The notes beneath the pieces were generated by a model. That model was not told where the DNA came from. It saw only the letters and a list, made by a program, of their open reading frames with translations, and searched no databases. Below, piece after piece: positions 1 through 11,225 of a DNA stretch of 64,000 nt. Location: the NCBI RefSeq assembly GCF_048773025.1, contig NC_133544.1:62547501-62611500 (forward strand). Direction: 5' to 3'. The position numbers were made by a program, and so were the translations under genes. The stretch comes from Camelus bactrianus (lineage: Eukaryota > Chordata > Mammalia > Artiodactyla > Camelidae). How positions within the stretch are numbered: the first letter of the stretch is position 1; every line of letters starts with the position of its first letter.

Positions 1-1166
1 TCTTTTTTCTTTCTGTTCTTCAGACTCTTCCATTGCCTTATCTTCAAGTTCATTGATTTTTCTTCTGCCTACTCAAATCTGTCTTTGAATCCTTCTAGTG
101 AAGTTTTCATTTCAATTATTGTAATTTTCAGCTCCAAGATTTCTTTCTGGTTTCTTTTTAGGTTTTCTGTCTCTTTATCAATATTTTCATTTCATTCACC
201 AGTAGTTTTCTTGACTTTGTCCATATCTTCCTTTAGTTATTTGAACATCTTTAAGATAGTTATTTTAAGGTCTTTGTCTTGTAGATCTGCCATCTGTTTT
301 TTTCAAAAACAGTTTCTGTTGATTTTTTCCCCTTTGAATGGGCCATACTTTGCAGTTTCTTTGTATCTCTAGTGTGTTGTTTTTTTTTTTTTTGTCTTGT
401 TTTGTTTTGTTTTTAGTTCAACTCTGGACATTTGAATGTAATAATGTGGTAACTCTGGAAATCAGATTCTCCCCTTTCCCAGGATTTGCTGATTTTTGTT
501 TTGTTGTTGTCTCTGTGCTGTCTTTGTGCTGGGGATCAGCCTGAGGTGTAAACTTAAGGTCCATTCGAATCTTTTCTGAGCCTTGGGCTTGCACAGTCAC
601 TTTCTAATTTCCCCTGTATATACAGTTGTTTTTGGATGTCCCAGTCTTTAATATTTGGGTTCCAAAAGGGGAAAAAAGTAAAAAATGAACTATAGGGGAA
701 GGGTGCCAGCCTTTTAAATCCCCCTAAAAGTCACCTTCAGCCAGAGGGGGAGGGGCTTTCAGTAGTGGGGGGGGGGTGCTATAACAATGACTGCCTGCCT
801 CTTTGTCTGCACTTCTGTGATCAGAAGCAGCAATCAGCAGTCAGAGCACAGATCCATGATATTTGGAGAATAAGGTCCTTTTTGCTCACACTGGCTCCTG
901 GAAGCTGTGTGCAAGCTCCTCCAGGAACACATGCACAGCTGCCTACCTACCGGGTGGTTAAGGGTGGGGGATGGGTAATTGCTACTATGCTAAGAACTGA
1001 AATTGACTGAAATTAACTGTAATTTACTATCCAAGTTTTCCCCTGCAAGTTGCAAATCTTCAACAGACTTCAGAGTTCCAAAATAGTTAGATCAGACAGA
1101 TTCTGAGGATACAATTGTCTAGGAAGAGAGACAGAATCCTGGTGCTTCCTATTCTGCCATCTTCCA
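1..1166 (-). mobile_element. Old L1 (L1M type), 5' untranslated end
   Basis: Read on the minus strand, this is the 5' end of an old mammalian L1. It begins near 1166 with the typical start 'ggaagatggcagaatagg' and runs leftward out of the window. The 'cttcaagttcattgatttt' and 'ttcagctccaagatttctt' phrases near 40-150 are characteristic of the antisense L1M 5' region. The 5' end looks preserved, which is unusual because most L1 copies are 5'-truncated. The small open frames at 85-372 and 338-544 lie inside it and are not genes. Confidence 0.75.
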
Positions 1167-2850
1167 AGATTCCTCTATGTGTATACAGTTTTTATAGGCT
1201 GCAGATACCTCCAGAAATCTTCTGTGAATTCAAGAACAAATGAAGAAATAGAGATTCAGGAAAGATATGAAGACAGCATTGTTGACCTTCAGGGTTTCTG
1301 GCATCCCAGTCTCTGTCCCTGCTCTGTATCACCTTTCTAGGGTTACCTCCTCCTTAGCTTTTAAGTACTCAGTGCCATCTTGCTTACTATCCCCTTCCCC
1401 AATAACCTTAGTAAGGGTCTGATGTTAGTAATTTACATAAATTCTTGTTTTCCTTCACTTCTTTCAAAATTTGACAATCATTTTCCTTAACTTTAAGCAA
1501 CAACTATTCTGATTTCTAACTCTTTGTGCCTATCTAAGAGAAAGAAATCTGATTCCAAATATATGTGCTTTTTGTAGATAATAATTGGCTTATTATTCTT
1601 TAGGGTGAATGATTTTCAGTCACGGTGTTGCTTCAATGAGACTTTTGCATTTTTAGCCTTTTATTTATAAATGTGAGATGAAAGGTTTTGTCCCCAACTT
1701 AGTTTGGATTGCACCCAAAGCAGGCCTTAAGGCCAAAATTTGGGTGTAAGTAGTTTCCTTGGGAGATCAACCAGGGGAGAATAGTGAGGGAGTGGGAAAT
1801 GAGAGAGGGAAGGGAGAAGAGGCAATAAGGTGCGCGTTTAAGAGTAAGTTATCACTGTGGGCTAGTGCCCACTGCTGGGCATTCTCTGAGACTGTGTAGA
1901 ACACACTCCAGCATTGTCCCACCAAGTGGCAAACAGCGGGGGCGGGGGTACTGATCCCCCAACTACCATCCCTTATTGGTGGGCTGCTCTGCAGGCACTA
2001 ACTGCTCCCATATGCAGAGCACACTACTGGGACCAGAGAAAGCCCTTAGGGAGGCAGACGTGGGTGCTGGAGCTTGAAGCATTCAGTGTGTATGGGAATT
2101 GTCCACTAAGATGCTTGTGACTTCAGTGTGGGCCAAGGGGATATGGACAGGATATAACCATAGGGTCTGCTACTGTCCCTGACTTTCAGGCACCAAGGGT
2201 CTAAATTCATTGCATGGGAGATAAAAGTTACTGCCCTGGCATATATCTGTAGAATGCTGAGTTGTATGAATGCAGGTAGACTAAATCTAGTCTCTTAGGA
2301 TGGGGATCTGAGGAAGAATGAGAACCCTAAGAGCTGGTATTTCTGTTCAGACACCTCCAGCTCCATTGTGGTCCTTTTCTGTTGTGCCAAAGCCTGGGGT
2401 TCAGTTCCTGCTCATGGAGTAGCTGTGTTATCAGAGCATTTTCCTTAAGTCTCTCTGAGTCTTGGCTTCCTCAACCATAGAATTAACTAGAGACATAAAC
2501 ATCAGGCTCACAGAGGTGTTTTGGAGATAATCTGTGTGAAAGCATTTACTAGTGTGCTCAAAATGCATTTTTTCCTTTCCTATCTTTAGCTCCTTCCTTT
2601 TTCCCAAGACTCTCAAGCACATATTTATTTTCTGGCAAAGCTGACATTATTTTAGCTGGTTTAATGACAGTTTCATACCACAAGCCCTCTTTTCTGATGT
2701 CCTTTATTATTTCTGGCAGTGAAGGTTTTGAACTAGAGTGTGTATTTGGAGCACAGGCTCATCATTAATAGAAGTGTTGCAACACAGTGGCCTTGGAGCC
2801 ACATGGGCCTCCACATCAAGAGGCAAGCCTGCACTCTGAGCTCATGCCCC
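1167..2850. other. Unassigned non-coding stretch
   Basis: About 1.7 kb with no gene and no repeat I can name with confidence. A G-rich run lies at 1936-1946. The 1680-2170 part has a repeat-like feel but I cannot place it. The segment ends where the DHRS2-like pseudogene begins. Confidence 0.4.
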
Positions 2851-4806
2851 TCAGAGGTGGTGAGTGGGTAGCCAGTCACCATGATATTTTTGCCAGTGAT
2901 GTAGCTGGCATCAGGAAGAGCACAGGAAGGACAATAGTCCCACACAGTCCTCAGACCGCTTCACTCTGCTTGGAAAGAGGAGGTGGGGCTGAGAGTGATG
3001 CTGCCTCTCCATGAACCCTGGGCTCCTGTGGGATGCTGCGAAGTCGAGACTCCTATGGGGATGAGCGAAGGGCTACAAGTGGTGGTATGTGGGCTCTGCA
3101 GGGACTTTTACTCATCCTAGGGCTAGGTGGGTCATCAGATCTCAGAGAGAGGAATGAGTAACAGCCTGCAGAGCGATGCTTTTGATCTTTTATCCATCAT
3201 GAAGGTTCTGGGGTCACATTAATCCAGATCTACAAAGGACTCTGCCTCACTCATAACCTGCCTCTGTATTTCATGGAGTCCCTTCGTATGGTCCCAAAAG
3301 ACTAAGTCCTCAAATAGCTAAAGGAAAAGTCAAAAGGTTAGTACTGCTCTTACAGATGAAGTCACATGGGCTTCACATTATGCAGCCCTATGTCTTTGTG
3401 GAAGGGTTGCTAGGGGACACTTTGGGCTGGTCCCTCACAGAGGACTGAAGTTGTGATTCTGCTGCTGATCTCAAAGGCTGTGGATCAGAGCATCAAAATG
3501 AGTCCACAGACAAGCTGATGAATATGAGCCACCAGTCCAAGAATCTGTTTAAAATTCAGAATTTTAATAGTAACAAGTAAAAGATTTTATTTGTGGGAAA
3601 AAAAATGGGAGTCCACAGGTCCAGGTCTGAGAGTCCAGGTTCCCATAGGGCATGAGCTGGCAGGAGAAGGCACCCTGGTGCTCAGTGGGGCAGGAGCAGG
3701 AGCTGTCCTTGGTCCTCACCACTTGGCTGAAGTGTGCATCAGTGACTCCCGGCACCAGGCAGTTCACTAGATGTTTGGTGCCAGCTCATGTTTAGTTCCA
3801 GCATGGTTGCTTTACTGATGTTACAGGCCCTTAGTTTCTGTGAACAGAAAAGGAAGTAGATGGCATATATGGTAACTGTGGAGGAGAGTTTTAATTGGAT
3901 TTCTAGGCCTGTGCCTAGAATTGCAGAGATCACTTGATAATGTCATTAAAACAGGGTAAAAGGCATTCATTTGTGTTCTTTCTGGAGAAGGAAGATCTGA
4001 GACACTCACTGATCAAATTTTATGTAAGTGTGCCTCACCTAGCAATAGCCTGCCCTGGGGTCTCCCTGGACCTCTCCATTTTCCTGGCAAATGGGGCTGT
4101 GTCCTTTCTCTGAATCTAGAACCATAGAAGTTCATATTTACAGCTTCCAGGCGTACATTCCAACAGAGGAGACCAGAATGACAGAACCACAGAATTTCCT
4201 CTGGGAAGGAAAAACTGGTAAATCCAGATGGATCCACATATGAATGGGGCAAATACAGCTGGGACATGAACAGAAGTGGAAACTGAGGACCATGAAGGTG
4301 CACAAGGGGAGTTTAGGTCAGGATCAGAGCCCTCTCCTGCCTTCCTTCAGTCTGTCTCCTCTGTCTAAGAGCATCCAGAGGGCCAAACCCAACTCTTCAT
4401 TTTCATGCCACACTTGAATGCTCAGTAGCCACTAAGGAGTACTAGTATGAGCGCTTTTATGAGATAAGGCCAAAATTTGCCTTTATTCTAGACTACTGAT
4501 CTCTTTCTGGCTTGAGGGTGTTCTATACCAGGCATGCATAGGAATAATATTAAAAGCACTTCCCAGTGGATCCTTTGGACACTCAAACCCAGATTTTTCC
4601 GCAGTTATGGTTTTAAAATAACCACTCATTATGGACAGCAGCCACTCCTGGCCCTCTGCTTTCCCCATGTGGCAGACAGTTCCCATCACTCTCTGCCCCT
4701 CCCCCATAGGGATGCCACAGCCCAGTCCGCGTTCTGCTGCTTCCAGCTGCTGACCACCACATGGGCCCCATCCTGGGCCAGATGCTGGCTGATGGCAAAG
4801 CCGATC
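2851..4806 (-). pseudogene. DHRS2: DHRS2-like short-chain dehydrogenase pseudogene, copy A
   Basis: This is a decayed, intron-containing relative of DHRS2/DHRS4, the SDR-family NADP(H)-dependent carbonyl reductases. Exons in transcript order (minus strand) are as follows. Exon 2 is 4806-4630 and starts [20 protein letters not shown], close to the family's cofactor-fold region. A probable exon 4 lies near 4275-4230 (MSQLYLPHSY). Exon 5 is 4200-4142 (SVILVSSV). Exon 6 is 3837-3720, with NISK, the counterpart of the family's catalytic YxxxK-containing NVSK, and VNCLVPGV. Exon 8 is 2965-2851 (SEDC, SFLCS, DASYITGKNIMVTGY). Acceptor AG sites precede exons 2, 5, 6 and 8, and exon 6 keeps a GTGAG donor. 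Damage: a one-base loss in exon 2 after VASL, the exon 2 donor GT changed to AT, a shift and stop near VNC in exon 6, a one-base gain before DASY, and loss of the usual stop frame. The catalytic Tyr position reads Cys. Exons 1, 3 and 7 were not found. VILVSS, SQL and GKNI match DHRS2 better than DHRS4. Confidence 0.85.
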
Positions 4807-5809
4807 CTGGGAGCAGAAATGGAGAGGATGTGACAATTCAGTTTTGGGCTGAACCCCTCTCTCCAGGCTGGGCTTTCTTTTTCTGAGACCTTAGCCCCTT
4901 CCCCCACCATCTGGATTCTCTCCACAGCCCAGAGCTGATAAGCTTTCTCTCTACTTATGGGATGATCAGAGGACTAGGAGTGATGGAATGAGTTAGGGCA
5001 TGAGGCAGACAGCCCAAGGTCACTTGTCACTCCATGGACCCCCAATGAGGGGCACTCACCCACTGTGGACCCTGTGATCTGACTGACTGATGTCCTCCTG
5101 CTGTTGACTCTGCTGCTGGTGCTCCCCCAGGAGAATGAGACTACAGAGGTAGGAGGCCTAGGCCACCATCTTCAACATGCTGGCCTCTGTCTGGGTCACC
5201 TTCTTGATGAACTTGGCCTGCAGTGGTCTCTGATGGCGGTCATGACAGATCCAATAAGTAGCTTCCCACTTTCCCCTGCAAAGAGCCCTCTTTGCCAGCT
5301 GAGTTCAGCTACCTCTTTCTGCACCTGCTCATTATCCTCACATCCAGCCTCTGCCAGAACACGCTACCCTGTTCTTCAAGACTCCGCCCCGACCCTCATC
5401 CCCTGGCTCTGAGACTGGAACACAAATGGCACGCATCTGTGTTTTCTGAGTAACCGAAAATGGTTTGCTTTCTTTAATTGCTTATTCATATTGCTTGTGC
5501 TTTAAAAAATGTTCTTAAAACATTCCCTATGTCATAGTTTCCAAACTGTGTTTGGTCTATAAAGACTTTTTAAGAGCTAGGAAAGCCGAAGTGAGGTGGG
5601 GCTGCAGCTGCATTGCTTCTGTTCCTGCGCTTAATTAAGCAGGGCCGTGGGGCTGCTTGTTATTTGCGGTAGTGACTTCTCCTGGCTTCCGTCCACCATG
5701 TCTTGCCTGGGAGCCTGCTTGGCTATAGCGCCATCCCCCATAAAACCTGTAAGGGTCTATAAGCGTCAGGCAAGTCCAGAGGCTGGAACGTTGCGTGAAC
5801 CAGTCTACC
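4807..5809. other. Unassigned stretch upstream of DHRS2-like copy A
   Basis: This lies on the 5' side of pseudogene copy A, so exon 1 and the promoter should be here. I could not find the expected exon 1 start or the NKVALVT-type segment. A moderately GC-rich part at 5080-5420 is open in several short frames on both strands without resembling a family I know. The rest (5440-5800) is AT-rich and featureless. Confidence 0.4.
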
Positions 5810-6080
5810 TCACCCTGACAGGCACGGTTCTAAGCTCAGGAGATGCCACAGAGAACAAGAGAGCCCCAGGCCCTGCCCTCAAGGAGGGCACCCTCAAGAG
5901 GGGAGATGAACAAAGAACTACACATCCTGCTGCAGACAGAGAAGTGCTGGGAAGTAAAGTCAGCAGGTCTGGTGCAGAAGGCACTGGCATGCAGCTTTTC
6001 AAGGGCGCAGAGAAGACTTTTGAGGAGGTGACTTCTGAGTGGAGTCAGTGGAGTCTGATGTGGATGGGAGAGTAAGCCTT
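5810..6080 (+). mobile_element. Ancient interspersed repeat, family not assigned
   Basis: The segment follows a common mammalian repeat: 'aggcacggttctaagctcagg' with 'gccacagagaacaagaga', 'ccctgccctcaaggagg' and 'gaggaggtgacttctgagtgg'. These phrases recur in old mammalian repeats whose family I do not recall with certainty. It covers most of a 142-codon open frame (5647-6075), which is therefore unlikely to be a gene. Confidence 0.5.
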
Positions 6081-6299
6081 GTGAGCGCTGGGACCTGAAC
6101 CTGGTTGATGTGACGACTAGTGTTCTCTTGTCTCTGTCACTGTCACACATGCAAAGGTAATCACAGTGCCAGAGCAAGTAGTGGTCCCCACTCTCTTGTC
6201 TATGAACCTTTGGAAGGATTCTGAAAAACTAGTTCAGCCCTTATACATTGTTTTTCAAAAAAATCACATTGACTTAACTTTTTTACTTCGTCTTTTTAA

Positions 6300-6384
6300 A
6301 GTGAAGGTACTAGGGATTGAACCCAGGACTTCGTGCATGCTAAGCATGCACTCTACCTCTGAGCGACCTCCCTCCCCACCCTGA
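6300..6384 (-). mobile_element. Camelid tRNA-derived SINE
   Basis: On the minus strand the copy shows the tRNA-like head, the B box and the 'accctagtacc' junction. It appears short, ending in a TTTTTAAAG stretch with no long tail. Translation of the opposite strand gives the recurring SINE-derived string GIEPRTSCMLSMHS, a marker of this repeat and not of a gene. Confidence 0.85.
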
Positions 6385-6596
6385 CAGATTCTTGAGTTAA
6401 TACCTACATTTAAATCACTGTTAAGGAAGTAATTTCTGGCATATTTGAAATATTCATATTTTGAAATAAAACTGTTATATAACTCTCTTAAACATATCCA
6501 ATGGGACCTAAATACCTTAGCAATATGATATGTGGCCCAAGTAGTAACTCCCTTGGCAAGTCACTTCTGCCCAACCCTTCCCAATGCTGGCATCTT

Positions 6597-6624
6597 TGTG
6601 TGTGTGTGCGTGTGTGTGTGTGTG
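6597..6624 (+). repeat. (TG)n microsatellite
   Basis: About 14 TG units with one CG interruption, directly at the edge of an old L1 fragment. Confidence 0.9.
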
Positions 6625-7175
6625 GTAAAATATATGTAATATAAAATTTACCACAGTAAACTTTTTTTTTTTTGAGAAAGCAAAAGTGAGGATTTTTTAA
6701 GTGATAGTGCAGTGCTCTCAAGGGGAGACTGGGCAGACTCAGGTGAGTAGCTGTGCTGAGCTTCTTTGGCAGGCTGGTTACACAGGGTGTAAAAAATGAA
6801 TGGGTGGAATATTCAATGAGGGGGGAGGGGTTTGAGTAGTATTTCCTGATTTTCATCCCAGTTTTTGCACCATCCTAAAAGGAGGAGGGATTTTTGTCCT
6901 TATTTAGCCTTGATCAGATGTGTCATGTTGTCAGTGCAAGATGGGTACTTCTTATCTGCAAGGCTAATTTTATCTTAAAGAAGGCATAATGAGCAAAAGG
7001 ACCACTGTAACCATTTTTAAGTGTACAGTTCTTTGACATTAAGTACATTCACATTGTTGTGTAACCATCACCACCATCCATCTTCAAAAGTTTTTAGTCT
7101 TCCTGAACTGAAACTCTGTGCCCATTAAGTAGCAACTCCCTCCTCTCCTCTCTTCCCTCTGCATCTTATTGCTCT
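6625..7175 (-). mobile_element. Old L1 (L1MC-like) 3' fragment, split by an insertion
   Basis: Two halves of one antisense L1M 3' segment: 6625-6661 ('ataaaatttaccac') and 7001-7175 ('ccatttttaagtgtacagtt', 'cattcacattgttgtg', 'accatcaccaccatcc'). They are separated by a 339-bp insertion. A sister segment of the same L1 region lies at 14225-14865. Confidence 0.75.
6662..7000 (-). mobile_element. Retroinserted sequence of unknown family
   Basis: A 339-bp block begins with a run of 12 T and is flanked by a 12-base target-site duplication, accacagtaaac (6650-6661) and accactgtaacc (7001-7012), with two differences. The poly(T) head and duplication indicate L1-type retroposition of a polyadenylated RNA in minus orientation. 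The body (for example 'gtgagtagctgtgctgagc') is not L1, the local SINE, MIR or L2. It could be a retroposed transcript or an unnamed non-autonomous element. Confidence 0.65.
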
Positions 7176-7497
7176 TAAAAAAGCATTTTGTAAAGTGTCA
7201 GAATCTTGTCCTGTGATGAAACGTTTGCCAGAAGTTAAATAGACGTGATTTCCCATTACGGAATTGATGGGCAACAACTTTGCTGGCATTCAGTCAACTT
7301 GCAGAAATGCCAGGTGTCCTGTCACCCAGCTCCATCCTTCCCTCTGCTGCTCATTAGCACCCTCTAAGGTGCTCCCTGCAGAGGGCTCACAGTTAAAAGG
7401 TGAGGCTGATTCCACTTTTCCATCTTTCTAGGGTGGCAGTTGAAATCTCTGTTTAAGGGGAATCTGTTACTGCCTTGCCTACCTGTCATCTGCTGAG
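7176..7497. other. Unassigned stretch
   Basis: About 320 bases between an old L1 piece and a MIR; nothing recognised. Confidence 0.4.
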
Positions 7498-7690
7498 GGC
7501 AGCCTGGTGTGGTGGAAAGAATAATGGATAGTGAGTCAAGAGGTCTGATTTATTCACTTGTCCCCACCACTAATTAGATGTCTCCTTTTGGCTTAATCAC
7601 CTACTTCTCAGGGCTGTAGTTCCCTAAATTATTAAGTAAAGAGTGGGACGAAATGTTTGATGAGCTTTAAAATTTGGGGGTCTGTTTTTC
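7498..7690 (+). mobile_element. MIR SINE
   Basis: The order of phrases matches MIR: 'cctggtgtggtggaaagaa', then 'gagtcaagaggtctg', then 'cttctcagggctgtagttc' and a decayed 3' part. It is strongly diverged, as expected for this ancient element. Confidence 0.6.
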
Positions 7691-9713
7691 CCTGTGTGGG
7701 TCTCTTTCTTTTCAATCTCAAGCGATACCCCTTCATTTTCTTAAACATGGTCTTTCACCGTATTTAACCTTATTATTTGCTCACACCCCAACCCCTGCTT
7801 CAAAAAAAAAAAAAGTGAAAGCAGAGCTCAACACAGGACTTGCATACAGGCAATTTTGGGGGAATACTCTCAGGAGAAGGAGAGAGGAAGCGAGGAAAGT
7901 GAAACCGAGAGGAAGGGAAAGCCAACGCGAAGGTGTGATCTCCAGTCAGTCACCACTGTGGGAGGCTGGGGTTTGAGCCACTGGGATCCTCCGAGAAGCC
8001 GGATAGAATGCACCTTGGATTCTCCACTCAAAGGTTGGGAGAGGGGAATCAGTTGTCCAACCAGCTCCCTCTCCCATTGGTTAAGGGTTTCCTAAGGAAG
8101 TCTTGTCCCTCGCATTAGCGATATGCTGGGAAGAGAGCAAGAGATGCAGGGTGCGCTGAGGAAGGTGGTGTCAGTTTACACCTGCATGAAGCTTATTACA
8201 GCAGCAATGGAAAGGGGGAAAGGGGAGCCAAGAGAACGTGTCCAGTTCACTGGCCTTGGTAGTTATCTTCTTTATACTTCTTTTTTCCATTAAAAAAATT
8301 GAATTCACATTATTTTGAAATATCTAACTGTATTAAAAAGTAATAGATTCTTTAATATTTTTCTCCCATTTCTTAAAATTGGTTTCAAGTATTGAGAAAT
8401 ACCCCAGAGATTTTAGACACAGTGGCCATTGGCCAAGACTCTTATGTCATCATGACTAAACCCCAAAACTGCACTAGGTACCTCCTTTGGATGGTGCTCA
8501 GTTAAAAAAAATATATGGTGAGTTGAAAAGGAAGACTCCCCATGGGTCTTTCTCCCATGCTACACGACCACCAGGATTCTAGAAAAGCTGCCTGACTCTA
8601 TGAGACGTGGGGAGGCTCTGGCTTCCCCGGCAGCTGATCACAAACCAGGGAGCATAGGAGAGTTCACACCCCGTGGGTGTGAGTGACAGGAGATGGGAAA
8701 GAGCTGACAGATACAGTTCTTGTCCTTTCTGTCTCAGCCAGACTGTTGTGAGGCACTGGGATTCTCCTCAGCCTCTCCCAGACATCAGGCATGACTGAGC
8801 ATCAAGAATCTTTCTTAGGAGGCTGCGGACAGCTCTGGAACATGCCCCTTTGAATTCTCTTGCCCTCCATCCCCCACTCACTGCCCTGTGTCCTTCACTT
8901 TTCAGCCTTGACCCTTAATAAGGTGTTACCGTGTCAGCTTTGCTTTGAGTTCTGATTTCTGAGGAACCCACCAAACATGGCACTCTAACTGGTGTTGGAT
9001 TAGGGTTGGACCCTTAACATAAGGACAAAATACAGTCACAGCCTTCAAGTTCTGTCCTGCTCAGCTCTGGTCTATGAGTCTCAGATCGCCAGAAGAGGCA
9101 GGTACCAGATGGTCTGTGCTTCTGCACCCCAAAAGGCGGGGCCGGCAGTGGGAGCTCAGCCCAGACAGGCTCAGTATAGCTCAGGTCGCAGGGGTCTGCC
9201 TTCCTTCAGTGGAGACAGGGCCAGCAGGGGTCTCCTTCTGTCTTGGTTCTATTCCGGGCCAGCCCCACAGGTATAGCCTTCTAACCAAACTTAGCAGGGA
9301 ATGAGATAACTAATCATGTTTTGTTTCTGACACAGGAAAAGCACAGCCAGGCTTGTATGTGAGGCAGGGGAGGGGAAGGAATGAGTTGCTTCTTCTAAGC
9401 CAGAGCTCCCTGCCTCTAGAGTTGATCACAGCATCCTTGTGTCACCAGGATTTTTCTCTCTGAATCACAGTAGGTAGCAGGTGGATTAGCATTTGCTCGC
9501 TGATGGATTTGCATGGGGCAGTACAAAAGAGAACTTTGTCGGTGCGGGGCCAGGACCCCAGGCATCCATGATCTCTTCTTGTTTTTGGCTCCATCTGTCC
9601 TTAACTGGCTCCTCCTCAAATCTGATTTGGAAACAGCTTAAGGTGTAATAACTTAAACAACTTTAGCCTTTCCCATCAGTTCAATTCAACAAATATTTAT
9701 TATGCGACGTCTC
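7691..9713. other. Unassigned stretch, about 2 kb
   Basis: No gene or named repeat was recognised. It contains an A-run at 7801-7814 and mixed-composition unique-looking DNA. The open frames at 7674-7976 and 9074-9304 have no recognisable domain and are at the length expected by chance. Confidence 0.4.
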
Positions 9714-9935
9714 TTTTTTATTTTTTTATTTCATCTTTCATATTGAAGTAATACTGATTTACAGTGTTTCAGGTATACAGCAAAGTGATTCAGTTATGTA
9801 TATATATATAAATCTGTTCTTTTTCAGATTCTTTTCCATTATAGGTTATTACAAGATACTGAATGTGGTTCCCCGGGCTATACAGGAAGCCCTTGTTGGT
9901 TATCTATTTTATATATGTTAATCCCAAGATGACTA
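9714..9935 (-). mobile_element. L1 3' end fragment (artiodactyl type)
   Basis: The antisense L1 3' UTR signature is present: a poly(T)-like start, 'cagcaaagtgattcagtta', 'ttccattataggttattac' and 'tatctattttatatatg'. Only the last 220 bases are present. It is moderately diverged. Confidence 0.85.
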
Positions 9936-10779
9936 CTCTTTGATGACCCAGTCACACTCAGCACCCTAGGCTTAGATCACGCACAGTGCGTTTGTAAACG
10001 GTTGATGTGGCAGAAGAAATGAGGGAAGAGTGTGGCGGAGAGGAGACATCTGCAGGGTTCCCTTAGAGGGTGAAAGGCCTGGAGGAACAACAGTGAATCT
10101 GGAAGAGCTGGGGGGTTTGCGGCGTGGTGATTTTGTCATGTGTTTTCAACAGGAGGAATACACAGAATCCTGGCTCCGGGGCCTTCTTGGCTGCCTACCC
10201 CGCTCTCCTGCAGACAGCTTAAACTCAGAGTGTCCAGCTGCATTCACCTCCCTCCTTTAAATCTCCTTTCTCTCCTGTGCTCATAATACCACCATCTCTG
10301 CCTTTAGACATCTGAGCATGCAGCAGAATAACCCCCCTGCTACTGTGGATGCTTATATCTTATATGGTGAATGGTGAACTTTTTGTATAATGATGTGGCT
10401 GTCCTGTGGGGTCATAGGTTCAGGCCATATCTTTCTGGTGTCACTGAAAACACAAGGTCTTGGGTATTATGTCAACCATCAGGCATGCTCTGGGCCCTAC
10501 AAAGCGATGCCCCAGGGAGGACCTAGGCAGGGGAGGAGGGAACTCCTTTCTCTTTCCAGACCTTGATCTTTTGGGCCTGAGCTTTGAAGAGTCTAGTTAT
10601 GCTCGAGAGTACTGCCAGGCTGAGGAAAAGTTAGCCTGTGTTGAGTGGGAGTTGAGTGTGTGTGTCAGAGCCATATCTGAGACTTCCAGGCAGTTTAACA
10701 TCTGAGAAGGAAAGAGAAGCTGGCTGAATTATCAAGCCTCCACACCTGCCCAGCTTAATTTGCCCTAAGGATTCTGCCC
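9936..10779. other. Unassigned stretch
   Basis: No gene or named repeat. The 76- and 81-codon open frames at 10030-10260 and 10460-10705 show no recognisable domain. Confidence 0.4.
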
Positions 10780-11225
10780 ATAGGGTCCATGAGGTTCTGT
10801 ACTAATCCACGGGGATGGGCTTTGAATGGGCTTTGATGGCATCCTGTGTGCCTTCTGCCCTTGATAGGGGTGTTTGGCTTAATTTGCTCATACCAGACTG
10901 TCAAGTCGACATCATCCACACCCCTTTCTCCATTCCCTGCATCACAGCTCCATTTCCTAGGATCTCCTTCCTGTATTGGGTTAGAGTCTTCCAATGAACG
11001 GTACTCACGGGACATTTGGAAGGCAGAAGAGGAGTCAGTGTCTCCATTGGTGGCTGCGAACAGGTGCTTGGACATATGATAGACATATGATTTGCTGCAA
11101 CTACCGGCCCCCTCCTGAGAACCACCTGCTTTGGTGTTGCAGACAGCTGGGATTATTGTCAGCGGTTTTCCTAGGATCAACCCTGTCCTGATTTCATGAA
11201 CCAGCAGCAGTTTCCATTCCATTTC
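10780..11225. other. Block with long open frames on both strands, identity unknown
   Basis: A 155-codon frame is open on the minus strand (11222-10755) and shorter frames are open in three other registers, which is more than expected locally. I do not recognise the protein, it has no visible domain, signal peptide or membrane segment, and there are no convincing splice sites. An unnamed old repeat or a decayed exon are both possible. Confidence 0.3.

Noticed and set aside
5104-5412. Exon 1 or another exon of DHRS2-like copy A
   Set aside because: Neither strand matches the N-terminal part of DHRS2 or DHRS4, and no suitable donor follows.
5647-6075. A 142-codon plus-strand frame as a small gene
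   Set aside because: Most of it overlaps an ancient interspersed repeat, and no domain is visible.
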